A stretch of 64,000 nucleotides of DNA from Lucinisca nassula (taxonomy: Eukaryota > Mollusca > Bivalvia > Lucinida > Lucinidae), in the NCBI GenBank assembly GCA_963580285.1, contig OY757012.1, forward strand, positions 173,249,994 through 173,313,993, in the 5' to 3' direction. This document shows positions 1 to 10,162 of this stretch, in pieces. The notes below the pieces were generated by a model. It saw only the letters and a list, made by a program, of their open reading frames with translations, ran no database searches and had not been told where the DNA came from. The translations under genes and the position numbers were made by a program. Position 1 is the first letter of the stretch, and each line of letters begins with the position of its first letter.

Positions 1-233
1 TATAGTGCTGCCTCACTGAAGTATCATGTCCCAGACACATTACATGATACCACATCCAGTCACATTATCCTGACACTGGATCGACCAGTCCTAGCTCTAC
101 CCCGTAAATCTGAGTGCCAAACGAGGAGCAGCTAGTACCATTTTTAACGACTTTGGTATGTCGCGGCCCGGGATCGAACCCGAGACCTTCCGTTCCCCGG
201 AGCGGACACTCTACCAACTGAGCTATCGGGGCC
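1..233 (-). mobile_element. MetaSINE-like tRNA-derived SINE, tail cut by window edge
   Basis: Read on the minus strand, a tRNA-like head begins at 233. It has an A box (TAGCTCAGTTGG) and a B box (GGTTCGATCCC), the split internal promoter of RNA polymerase III. A body of about 150 bp follows and ends at the window edge with GGCAGCACTATA. The body resembles the central domain of MetaSINEs, which are widespread in bivalves; that name is from memory of the family. The anticodon arm does not fold as a canonical tRNA, so this is not a tRNA gene. Confidence 0.75.
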
Positions 234-399
234 GGTCCCATAAAGGCTTTATATTTAAATTTGGCCTAGATATGCTAGGCTGTTTTTTTTTTTTTTTTTT
301 TCAAAAAAAAGTTGGCATGTCCGCTATATTATTTGTCATGTGACAACTTATATTCGTTGATTTCAATTTTCTTATTCCTTAAAGCTTTCATAAGAAATT

Positions 400-2040
400 G
401 ACACAAATGGAACAGTGCTTTCTGACTGAAACATTTTTTTTTTCATATCTAGATGACTTTGACCTTGAATACACATGTAGTTTCATTTTTTTTCCTTTGG
501 CTACCCTCGTCTACAAAAAAAAATGTTTTGCAAAAATACACAGTTTTGACTTTTTCCGATACAAAAGTGACCTTGGCCTAAAATAGGCCAAGGTCATCCA
601 GGGATCATCATTTGAGCAATCTATGATTGGCTCGAGTCCCGAATGCTACATACCAAGTTTTAGGGAAATCAACAAACTGGTTCTGGAGAAAAAGATTTCT
701 GAAGTTTGTGTTACCTTTTATGGGCTTGGTGGCCAAATCGGTCATGTGGCCAACTCATATTAATTTTAATTTCCTTGTTTTCAGATCCTTTCAGATGCTT
801 TCAGATGAAATTTGGTTTAAAAATGGACCAGTTGTTCCTGTGGAAAGTAAGTTTTAATTTTCATATCTCAATGACCTATGACCAAGGTCAAAGAACGGTC
901 TTGCCCTTGAATACTCGTGCAGTTTAATTTACTCCTTTAGCTAGCTGTATTTACCAATCTACAGATCACAAACTACAACAGTTTCTGAAAATTACATTGA
1001 TTTGATTTTTCCTCATTCAAAAGTCTTTGTGGCCAAATTTGGCCCTGGCATAAAATAGGCCATGGTCATCCAGGGGTCATCATCGGAACAGACTATGACG
1101 GGCTCGAGTCTGCAATCCAAAATACCAAGTTTCAAGATAGTTGGCCCATTGGTTCCAGAGAAGTAGATTTTTGAATAACTTTTCACTTTACATGGCATGG
1201 CGGCCATATTGGTCATGTGACCAAACTCATATTAATTAATTTTCATTTTCTTTCGTATGAAATTTGCTTACAAAAGACTCAGTGGTTTCTGAGGAAAGAA
1301 AGTTTTAATTTTCAATGACCTTGGGCAAAAGTCAAAAGATGACCTTGATGTTGAATACTCAAGTAGTTTTCATCCACTCATTTAGCTATTTGCATCAACC
1401 GATTTTCAGATCACATGCTACAATAATTTCGGGAAAAAATACACGGTTTTGACTTTTTCCCAAATATACGTCTATGTGACCAAATATGACGTTGGCGTAA
1501 AATAGGTCACGGTCACCCGATGGTCATCATTTGAACAAATATAGATGAGCCCGAGTCCCCAAAGCTACATACCAAGTTTCATGAGAATCGGCCCGCTGGT
1601 TTGGGAGAAGAAGATTTTTGAAGGGTTTTTACCTTATATGGGCATAGCGCGCCAAGTGACAAAACTATATCACATCTAGTAACAAATGGCTCAGTGGTTT
1701 CTGAGGAAAATAAGTTTAAATGTTCATACCAGAATGATCTTGGGCCAAGGTCAAAGAATGACCTTGGCCTTGACTACTCGTGAAGTTTCATTCACCCATT
1801 TAGCTGACTGCATTTACCAATTTGCAGATTAAAGGCTGCAATAGTTTCCGAAAAACACACAGTTTTGACTTTTTCCCATACAAAAATCTTATGAGCAAAT
1901 TTGACATTAGCGTAAAATAGGTCATGATCATCCGAGGGTCATCATTTGAACAAATTATGATACGTCCGAGTCCCAAATGCCACTTACCAAGTTTCATGAC
2001 AATCGGCTCATTGGTTCTGAAAAAGTAGATTTTTGAACGA
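400..2040. repeat. Divergent tandem array, 415-470 bp monomers
   Basis: The same block recurs about four times: a palindrome of the type TGACCTTGGCC..GGCCAAGGTCA, then a GGTCATCATTTGAACAA-like segment, then ACCAAGTTTCATGA and GGTTCTGGAGAA-like segments. The AAATAGG core falls at about 581, 1053, 1500 and 1915, giving spacings of 472, 447 and 415 bp. The monomers are clearly diverged. Open frames here are chance products of the repeat. The 234-400 stretch before it holds a poly-T run (about 282-301) and nothing else I recognise. Confidence 0.8.
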
Positions 2041-3590
2041 CATCTTCTCCTGAACGACTGATCGGATTTTGGAATCACAGGAATGATCCTTAGCTGGACC
2101 CCTTTCAAAGTTGTTCATTGGTTCCGGTCCGTTCCACATCTAGGTCACAGGAGCAAAAATAGATTTTTTTTCACTGAAAACTTAAAACATCTTCTCTGAA
2201 ACCACAAGGTCCGGGCCTTTTATATTTGGTATGAAGCTTCATCTAGTGTGCCTCTACCAAGATTGTTTAAATTACAGACCTGAGATCTAAAATGCACTCG
2301 TGCCGGGGCCCGACGGTTTTACATAGACTTACATTGGGAAAACCTTTTAAAATCTTCTTGTCTGAAACCAGATGGCCCAGGTGTTTGATAATTGGTATGA
2401 AGTTGTATCAAGTGGACCTCTACCAAGATTGTTAAAATTAAAGCCCTGGGGCCAAAAATGCCCCCGCGCCAGGACCCATCGGTTTTACATAGACTTATAT
2501 AGGGGAAACCTTTAAAAATCTTGTCTGAAACCAGAAGGCCCAGGTCTTTGATATTTGGTATGAAGCTTCATCTAGTAGATCTCGACCAAGATTGAACAAA
2601 TTATAGCCCTGGGGCCAAACATGGCCCCAACCTGGGGCCCACCGGTTTTACGTAGACTTATATAGGGAAACCTTTAAAAATCTTCTTCTGTGAAACCGCA
2701 AGGCCCATGTCAATGATATTTAGTATGAAGCTTCATCTAGTAGACCTCTACCAAGATTGTTCAAATTATAGCCCTGGGGCCAAAAATGCCACCGCGCCGG
2801 GGCCAACCGCTTTTACACAGACTTACATAGGGAAACCGTTAAAATCTTCTTGTCTGAAACCTGATGGCCCAGGAGTTTGATATTTCGTATGAAGTTGAAT
2901 CTAGTGGACCTCTACCAAGATTGTTCAAATTATAGCCCTGGGGCCAAAAATGCCCCGGCGCCAGGGCCCACTGGTTTTACACAGACTTATAGGGAAAACC
3001 TTTAAAAATCGTCTTGTCTGAAACCAGAAGGCCCAGGTCTTTGATATTTGGAATGAAGCTTCATCTAGTGGACCTTTACCATGATGTTTCAAAATATAGC
3101 CCTGGGGCCAACAATGGCCACACACTTGGGCCCACCAGTTTTACATAGACTTATATAGGGTGAACCTTTACAAATCTTCTTCTCTGAAACCCCAAGGCCC
3201 AGGTCTTTGATATGAAGCTCCATCTAGTGGATCTTTCTTTCTTTCTCCCGATACTGTTTTCGGCCAATTCTGACCATGATAACAGGTTTGGGGTGTGACA
3301 CAAAAAGTTTTCAATCACCACCCTCACAAAAAAGAGCTTTGTGACACAGCCACCAGCAGATTAAAACTATTTACAAGAAGTCATCAGGGGGAAGGAATCC
3401 ATGCATCTTCCCTGCCCAACCCTAGGATATTATATTTTGGCCTTAAACCCATCAACTGTCTCAGAAGAGACAGCTTCGATTGTAAGGCAATTCCAAGTTG
3501 CAATTGTCCTTGGGATCTCTACCAAGATTGTCCACATTATTGGCCAAAAATGACCCCGCCCCAGGGCCAACATGTTTTACATAAATTTAT
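2041..3590 (-). repeat. GGCCCC-type tandem array, 164 bp monomers
   Basis: Monomers of about 164 bp contain ATGAAGCTTCATCTAG, CTACCAAGATTG, CCCTGGGGCC and GGTTTTACATAGAC. The ATGAAG landmark falls near 2231, 2397, 2561, 2725, 2890, 3054 and 3212. This is the reverse complement of the arrays at 33.5-39.2 kb and 57.7-64 kb. An unrelated insertion of about 285 bp (3225-3510) with a CTTT microsatellite interrupts it. The 2041-2160 leader resembles 59,490-59,640. Confidence 0.85.
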
Positions 3591-5361
3591 TAGTTCACCT
3601 GAGCACGAAGTGCTCATGGTGAGGTATTGTGATCAGTGAATGACCGTCGTCAGTCATGCGTCGTCAACAATTTGATTTAAATGCGAACTCCTCCTCAACC
3701 ATTGTGCGAGTTTGATTCAAACTTCACAGGAATGTGCCTGGGTGGCTCCCTACCAAAATAGCTAAAATCATTCCGCTCCGATGAACAAGATGGCCACCAG
3801 AGCTAAAAAAAAAACAAAAAAAAAAACGCCAACTCCTACGGTACCCTTCGGCCAATATGATTCAAACTTCACAGAAATGTTGCTTAGGTGACCCTTTACC
3901 AAAATAGCTAAAACGGTTCTGCTCCAATGAGCAAAATAGCCGCCAGGGCTAAAAATAGAAAAACATCGTAAATTCGCTTAGAACACGAACTCCTCTTAAA
4001 CCCTTGGGCCAATTTGATTCAAACTTCACAGGAATGTTGCCTGGGTGACACAAGCTAAAACTGTTCTGCCCTGACGAACAAGATGACCACAAGAGCAAAA
4101 AAAAAAAAAAAATAGAAAAAGTCTTTAAATGACAACTCCTTCTGTACCCTTGGGCCAATTTTATTCAAACTTCAAAGGAATGTTGCTTAGGTGACCCTCT
4201 ACCAAAATAGCTAAATTGATTCTGATCCAATGAACAAAATGGCTGCCAGAGCTAAAAAAAAATAGAAAAATATCGTTAATTTGCTTCAAATGTGAATTCC
4301 TCCTAAACATTTGGGCCAATATGATTTAAAATTCACAGGACTGTTGCCTAGGTGACTCCCTACCAAAATAGCTAAAAACGTTCTGCTCTGATGAAAAAGA
4401 GCTAAAAATAGAAAAAAAAACTTGAAACGACAACTCTTCATGTACACATGGGCAAATTTCATACAAACTTCATGGGAGTGTTGCTTAGGTGATCTTCTAC
4501 CAAAATAGCTAAAAGGGTTCTGCTCTGATGAGCAAAATGGCCGTCATAGCTAAAAATAGAAAAAAATGTTATTTGCTTCAAATGCGAACTCCTACTAAAC
4601 CCTTGGGCCAATTTGATTCAGACTTTACAGGAATATTTCGTAGACGACAGCACATAAAATAGTTAAAATCGTACAGCTCTGACAAAGAAAGCGGCCGCCA
4701 TAGCTAAAATAGAAAAACATCTTGAAACGACAACTTCTCCCTTGGGCCGATTTCATTCAAACTTCATAGGAATAATGCTTAGATGACTTCTACCGAAATA
4801 GCTAAGGGTGAACAAATTGGCTACCAGAGCTAAAAAAAAAAAAAAAAAACATCGTAAATTTGTTTCAAATGTGAACTCCTCCTTATCCCTTGGACCAACT
4901 CGATTCAAACTTCTAAAAGGAATGTTGCCTTGGTGTCATCCTACCAAAATAGCTAGAATCTTTTCGCTCTGACAAACAAGATGGCTGCCAGAGCTACAAA
5001 TAGAAAAAATCTTCAAACGACAACTCTTCCTGTACCGTTGAGCTAATTTCATTCAAACTTCGTAGGAGTATAAATGACCCTCTACCAAAATAGCTTAAAC
5101 AAACTTGCGCCGGTGAACAAAATGGCCATCAGAGCTAAAAATAGAAAAACATTGTAAATTTTGCTTCAAATGCAAACTCCTCATAAACCCTTGGGCCAAT
5201 TTGATTTAACCTTCACAGGAATGTTGCCTATGTGACTCCCTACCAAAATACCTAAAATCGTTCTATTCTGACGAACAAGATGACCACCAGAACCAAAAAT
5301 AGAATGTACTAGAGACAGTGACACTCAGGTGAGCGAATAAGGGCTCCCTGGGCCCTCTTGT
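3591..5361 (+). mobile_element. Composite satellite-bearing element with hairpin ends
   Basis: The 5' end is a hairpin (CACCTGAGCAC..GTGCTCATGGTG, 3595-3621) followed by TTGTGATCA and CGTCGTCAGTC. The interior is about eleven monomers of about 150 bp, each with CCTTGGGCCAATTTGATTC, CTACCAAAATAGCTAAAA and AGAGCTAAAAATAGAAAAA; ACAGGAATG landmarks fall near 3728, 3871, 4028, 4175, 4333, 4467, 4625, 4765, 4912, 5060 and 5215. The 3' end is CAGGTGAGCGA then a GGGCTCCCTGGGCCC hairpin and TCTTG. It has no coding capacity. It resembles pearl/HINE-type non-autonomous elements of bivalves, but that family link is an inference. Confidence 0.75.
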
Positions 5362-5854
5362 TTATTTTCTTAGCAAAATTAATTGGTCATACTGAGCAAA
5401 AATGTCATTTTAACCAAAATGGAACAAGGTATCAAAATTCTGTAAAAAAAAAAGATTTCAAGTTGTGATATCAGAAACTATTTGTACCAAATATTATGCA
5501 ATTTGGACGCTGCTTTAAGAAACTGAATCACTTTCAAGTCAGCCACCCTCCTAAAATGTCATTCTTTTTATTTCAGGAAAGCTAAACAATGTCTGTTATC
5601 CATTATTTATTTTTTTTTTTTTTTTTTTTTTGGCAAGACTGGCTGGTCTGATAAAGCAACCCCTATCTGAATTTACCAATCAGTAATGGCAACAGTTCCA
5701 TCAGTATTATTATGGATGTGACTTCATTCATTAAATATGTAAATTTGTCAATTCTTTTCATATTCTACTCCAAGACATACTTGAACTGGTGACAGGAGAA
5801 TGATTGACCATGATGCAAAATGACTGCATAATTGCTTCACGCGTAGTAACAGAC
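5362..5854. other. Unassigned AT-rich DNA with poly-T
   Basis: No ORF, repeat or motif that I recognise, apart from a poly-T tract at about 5599-5632. Confidence 0.5.
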
Positions 5855-6170
5855 TTTCATCATATGACGTCGCGTCAGGGAATGTAATAACGCCATGTTA
5901 TAAATTCCGTAATCCACTAGTGGATTAAATATGCAAATTAGTTAGATACGCCCCGTAACGTCGCGTTTACTAATGGCGGAATATTGATATTTTTATAAAC
6001 AAATCGTGAATAAAACGCGTTCTAAATGACATATGATAAATAGGTTCATGCATTCGTAATCATGTATTATTGAATTTATCAAACTCGTTGAGGAAAAGTG
6101 ATAAAATGCTCGGCAAAGCCTTGCATTTATCCTTTTTCCTCAATTCGTTTAATAAATTCAATAACACGTG
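5855..6170 (+). repeat. Dispersed repeat D, copy 1, with long internal hairpin
   Basis: It shares an extended block with 60,828-61,172: CATATGACGTCGC, AATAACG, CTAGTGGATTAAATATGCA, TTTACTAATGGCGGAATATTG and CATATGATAAA. The 3' part (6062-6168) is an inverted repeat with arms of about 40 bp (TTGAATTTAT..GTTGAGGAAAA / TTTTCCTCAA..ATAAATTCAA) around CTCGGCAAAGCC. No ORF. Likely a non-autonomous transposon of unknown family. Confidence 0.7.
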
Positions 6171-6801
6171 AACACTCAGGTAAGAGCCTCTTTATAAACT
6201 AATTGAAAATGAACCAAGGGAGCGTAACGCCTATTAACCACAACTGCCTCCAAACTCTGATGTACCCATGACCGCATAACGGTCAGGGTGTTTATTTGAA
6301 AGAAAAACAAATCTCCAGGACTTACAATTACATGTACTTTTACATTTCTTTCAATTGCAAGCTTGCTTTTTGGTGCATATGTTGTCCTGTGTTTCGCCTG
6401 TGCGTTGAAGGTTCAGACAAAAATAATAAAAATGTGGTACAATGTAGCAACACTGTTCTATCAGAGGTTAAAACCAACGGCGTTTAAGCAATGACAGATT
6501 AATGTTGACTGCACGTGGTTTACCGGCTCTTCCATGGTATGTCAATTTCATCGGCAGCAAGGGCAAGTCTTGTCTTATATATCTCTCACAGGATAACTCC
6601 ATTGGTAATAAGTATAAAAATATATATTCTTAACTATTTGGCCAGGATGCAAAAAGAGTAAATCAGATCTATAATGTTTGTCATTATTTTAATGAGTTTG
6701 ACTAAATCACCCAACATTGAACACATGTCTAGAGACAAAGGTGGAGGAGTTTGTCAGAAACACAGGGTTGAAAGGGTTAATGAGCCCATCGTTTAACTTC
6801 T
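6171..6801. other. Unassigned low-copy DNA
   Basis: Only a short dyad (TGACCG..CGGTCA, 6269-6284) is visible. The 63-codon frame at 6296-6487 has no recognisable domain and looks fortuitous. Confidence 0.45.
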
Positions 6802-7135
6802 CATCACGAAAACACGCCTATATAATTTTGACCCCCTTGAACCCCACTTGTATATAGTAAAACTCGGGTTTCCGGGGGTATACCTTATTTTTCTAATTTC
6901 TGCTCTAAACCATAGACTGTGGGTACTCGTTAGAACCGCCTCGATGAGGCGGTTATAACGAGAAACTATAGACTGGGTACTCATTAGAACCGCCTCGATG
7001 AGGCGGTTCTAACGAGTGCCCACAATCTATATTTTGAGCAGAAATAAGAAAAATATCACAATTTTTCATCATAAAATTTTCATTTTTTCGGCGATCAAGG
7101 TGGCAATGTATTTGTATAGGCGTGTTTGCGTAATG
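6802..7135. mobile_element. MITE family A (CAT[CT]ACGAAAACACGCC ends), copy 1
   Basis: Terminal inverted repeats are CATCACGAAAACACGCCTAT on the left and ATAGGCGTGTTTGCGTAATG on the right. Inside is a palindrome of the type GAACCGCCTC-GAGGCGGTTC, flanked by GTGGGTACTCGTTA and CACAATCTATATTTTGAGC arms. The central arm is partly duplicated (about 6918-7012). No coding capacity. At least a dozen relatives occur in this window. Confidence 0.85.
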
Positions 7136-8155
7136 TAACTCTTTTCCTGCAGAATAAATTAATTTAGCAACAACCATTTCTGACTATCAACCAGTTAAAT
7201 TGTTTGATATATTTATTCGTTCCGTTCACAAACCGCATGATAAACAATGTAGTTTCTGATCAGATAGCTGATCTGTATCTACACTGGTTACAGAGGTAGG
7301 GCGTGATAATTGTTAATGCGTTCTGCGCTTGATTTTTATTCTCTGCAATATATTTTTGTGATGGACATAGCTAAATACGATTACGGTACTGAGACGTGAT
7401 AACGCAGGCCAATTAATTCAATACCCCTTTTTTGCAAAAGAGAGTGCCCAATACGTTTAGCTTATTTTTGATGAGTGGTTTCGAAAGCTCCGGCCATAAC
7501 AACCTTTGAATAAGGAACGAACAACTTAATTTGTAGACAAGTATCTTGCATAATTTCCAATCAACTGACAAGTTATAAGACTGTCTGGCTGGTCTGTCTG
7601 AAGTATAGGCTGATATCATTGAATGAGTTTGTGTGCCACGTGCTCTAAATGGAAAATAAATCAAATATAGACTTCACTGGACAACGATGCCAATTTAATA
7701 CGAAGGACATTCAAAAAGTACCGGGGTTTGTTACAAGACAACCTGTATCTACGAACTTGTTTACTTTTCTTTGCATCTGTTACTGTTCTACACATTTGTG
7801 TTATACACATGAATTTTTATATATTAAGGGGAATGGGAACACCTTCAGGGGAGGCAACTCCTCCAAAAGTATTTTATCTCCCATGCCAATAGGGGATAAT
7901 TCTTAAAGTGCAAACTTAATGAATAGACCACTTTTTCAATGGGACACAGCTTATGGAAAAGCGAACAGGAAGTTCCGAAAATTGTCTCCCTTTGAAAAAT
8001 GGAAAAATCTGCTAGGTTTTCCCTTTCCCCCTAAGAAGAAGGTGTGTAATTAGCATGCTTATAAACAAGGGAACTTCGATAACACGGATGACTCGTTTGC
8101 CATGTTTAATTCGTCACTAGAGAATACATCCCATAACCATGGAAAATTATTATTT
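7136..8155. other. Unassigned low-copy DNA
   Basis: Four short open frames (60-85 codons) show no domain, codon or splice evidence. No repeats were recognised. Confidence 0.45.
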
Positions 8156-8374
8156 GAGCCAGCGCATGACAAAACCTACAATAAGACATGTGCGCCCAAC
8201 GAAGACTCGGATCATCCTGCGCATCTGCACAGTCTGAACAGAGTCTTCGTTGTGCGCTATAAGGATAGCTAAGGGCCAATTGCTCCTTCATGTAACAAGA
8301 GAAGTCTCTGGTTAGACTATATGGATGCAGAGGCTGATCTGAGTCTTATTGAAGGTTTTGTCATGCGCTGGCTC
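8156..8374. mobile_element. MITE family B (GAGCCAGCGC ends)
   Basis: Terminal inverted repeats of about 32 bp with one mismatch start GAGCCAGCGCATGACAAAAC. A second, nested inverted repeat lies inside (GCGCCCAACGAAGACTC / GAGTCTTCGTTGTGCGC). The element is flanked on both sides by ATTT, a plausible 4 bp target duplication. Confidence 0.85.
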
Positions 8375-8390
8375 ATTTATCATTGAACTG

Positions 8391-8626
8391 GGGCCAGTTG
8401 TTCAAAACTAACGACGTCTTTAGTTAACATATCGTTAAAACTTTGATCATTTATTATGGCAAATATGCTAATATTTTTGCAGAAAAAAAATGTGAGCTAA
8501 AAATGTGAGCTGCTCACATTTTTTCAGCAAATATACCAAACTTTTAAATATTAAACTTGCTAGAACAGTTAACAATATGACTACTAACGAGCTCGTTAAG
8601 CTAACGATTCTTTGAACAACTGGCCC
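8391..8626. mobile_element. MITE family C (GGGCCAGTTGTTCAAA ends)
   Basis: Perfect 16 bp terminal inverted repeats GGGCCAGTTGTTCAAA / TTTGAACAACTGGCCC. The interior is AT-rich, with a small hairpin TGTGAGC..GCTCACA. GGGCCAGTTGTTCAAA-type ends are known from animal DNA transposons (I recall IS4EU/ISL2EU-like elements); the superfamily is not proven here. Confidence 0.8.
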
Positions 8627-8752
8627 TTGATGTACAAATATCACAAAACGCCCCACGTCCAGTGCAGATGCAAATGAATCTGACACGCCTGAGTTTTTAC
8701 GTCATTGAACACAGACATACCCGTTGTTGCCAATGGGGATGGGGTGTTTTTT

Positions 8753-8774
8753 TATTATTATTATTATTATTATT
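8753..8774. repeat. (TTA)n microsatellite
   Basis: About seven uninterrupted TTA units. Confidence 0.9.
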
Positions 8775-8797
8775 TCTTCTTGCGGAGTGGGGGTGCG

Positions 8798-9012
8798 TTG
8801 TTGGTTTAGCGACCCTTTCTAGATTAATTCACTTATTTCGAGCCAACCGTTAATCAGAGGTGGGCGAAAACCAGAGTGCCCGGAGAAAAACCACCTGACC
8901 TTCCGTTAAAGAACTTTGCGTCTCACATCTGACCCGAGCCAGGCTCGAACCCACAGCGGTGAAAGACCTAATGATTAAGAGGCAGCGCTCTTACCCATTA
9001 GGCCATAGAGGA
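8798..9012 (-). mobile_element. tRNA-headed SINE family 2, copy 1
   Basis: On the minus strand the head reads GGCCTAATGGGTAAGAGCGC, then CTCTTAATC and GGGTTCGAGCC (B box), resembling a tRNA head with internal Pol III boxes. The body includes TTTTTCTCCGGGCACTCTGG and CGCCCACCTCTGA, as in the copies at 26,961 and 60,090. The tail ends in GGTCGCTAAACC. It is not a tRNA gene: the head does not close into a cloverleaf and it is embedded in the SINE body. Confidence 0.7.
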
Positions 9013-9123
9013 ATCTGAATCAAAAGTGTTTACATAGGTTTATAAATTGCACTGAAGTAGATCTATATTTGAGGGCCCTTAATTTTGCTGTAGAAATGTG
9101 ATCTCAAGAGTCGCCGGGTCTGC

Positions 9124-9292
9124 AGAATTAGGGGATAACTGTACTGAAAATTGGCATAAGGGGAGGTAAATCGGAGGTTTGACGGTCGGCAATTTCGCAT
9201 TAGCGGAGCCGTAAAACGTAATTTGCGACCGTAAAACCCACGATTTACCTCCCCAAATGACAATTTTCAATACAGTTATCCCCATTCTAATG
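9124..9292. mobile_element. MITE family D with about 48 bp inverted ends
   Basis: Inverted repeats of nearly 50 bp run from GGGGATAACTGTACTG to GGGGAGGTAAATCG on the left, and mirror-image ATTTACCTCCCC to CAGTTATCCCC on the right. The unique centre of about 70 bp contains GACGGTCGGCAATTTCG. No ORF. Confidence 0.85.
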
Positions 9293-9541
9293 CACGTATT
9301 CGGTTGTTGAGTTAAAAATTATATTATTTTGCACAAGGCGGCAAGCTCGGTGAGCTGCGTAAAACCAAATGTCAGCCATGAAAAGCGACATTACGTGATG
9401 ACGTCAGATTTCCGACAGAATATCGCAGAAAATACTGTCGCAAATTTTTGACGTTATTCAATCAGACGCCGCGTTACATACACAAGTGCATTTGAATCTG
9501 TCTTAGTCCTTATCCTCCTGAACCACGATGACTCTTGTCTT
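9293..9541. other. Unassigned low-copy DNA
   Basis: Nothing recognised. Confidence 0.4.
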
Positions 9542-9593
9542 GGCAAACAGTGTGGATCTTGATCAGGATTTACACTGCTTGCCATTAATCCAT
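9542..9593. repeat. Palindrome family P, degenerate copy
   Basis: GGCAAACAGTGTGGATC then TTTACACTGCTTGCC. The outer arms of the palindrome are retained and the central stem is lost. Confidence 0.6.
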
Positions 9594-9625
9594 ATATGTA
9601 TAGCGTCACTTTTTGGGGGACGTTG

Positions 9626-9692
9626 GCAAATAGTGTAGACCCAGATCAGACGCCGCAGAACGCGGCGTCTGATCTGGGTCTACACTGTTTGC
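9626..9692. repeat. Palindrome family P, near-perfect copy
   Basis: Arms of about 31 bp (GCAAATAGTGTAGACCCAG..CAGACGCCGC and its complement) around a 5 nt loop at 9657-9661. Only one position of the arms is imperfect. It would form a very stable hairpin in DNA or RNA. Confidence 0.9.
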
Positions 9693-10050
9693 TCAAAGAG
9701 TATGCATTAAACAAAATAAACCTGACACCACTTTAATTGAAAATGGATTACTACAAACTTATAAGGTGGAAGATTCCATTGCCATATATGTGTTAAGTTT
9801 GCAAATTTGAATGAATATATCACGTTATTCGATTCGTTAATAGTCATTCGGCAGATAAGAGTTAAAAAGTATGTGACTATTCCTGAAAGCTACAGCCAAA
9901 GGTTCCAATAAAGCCTCCCGGTTGCCCAGTGAAAGCCCTGTAAAGGACACATCTAACGAAAGATAATGAAAATTGCCGTCGCCTGCAGTCTAATCTAAAT
10001 CATAATTGTCTGTTGCATGCTTTATGGTTTTATAACAAAATGTTTGTTGT

Positions 10051-10084
<34 letters not shown>

Positions 10085-10162
10085 TTTTTTTTTTGTTTTA
10101 ATGATGATGATTTGTTTCATTTTCAAAATTGATCTAGGAACTGTGATTCCTATGCCAGATAA
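9693..10162. other. Unassigned DNA with poly-T tract
   Basis: Low-copy AT-rich sequence with a long poly-T run at about 10,051-10,083, leading into the 44 bp array. Confidence 0.5.

Noticed and set aside
161..233. tRNA gene on the minus strand
   Set aside because: A and B boxes are good, but the anticodon arm and acceptor stem do not close properly and it runs into a SINE body. Treated as a SINE head; the same applies to 8,940-9,010, 17,921-17,998 and 26,963-27,045.
3295..3639. 114-codon ORF
   Set aside because: It crosses an insertion boundary and the start of a composite element, with no domain or codon signal.
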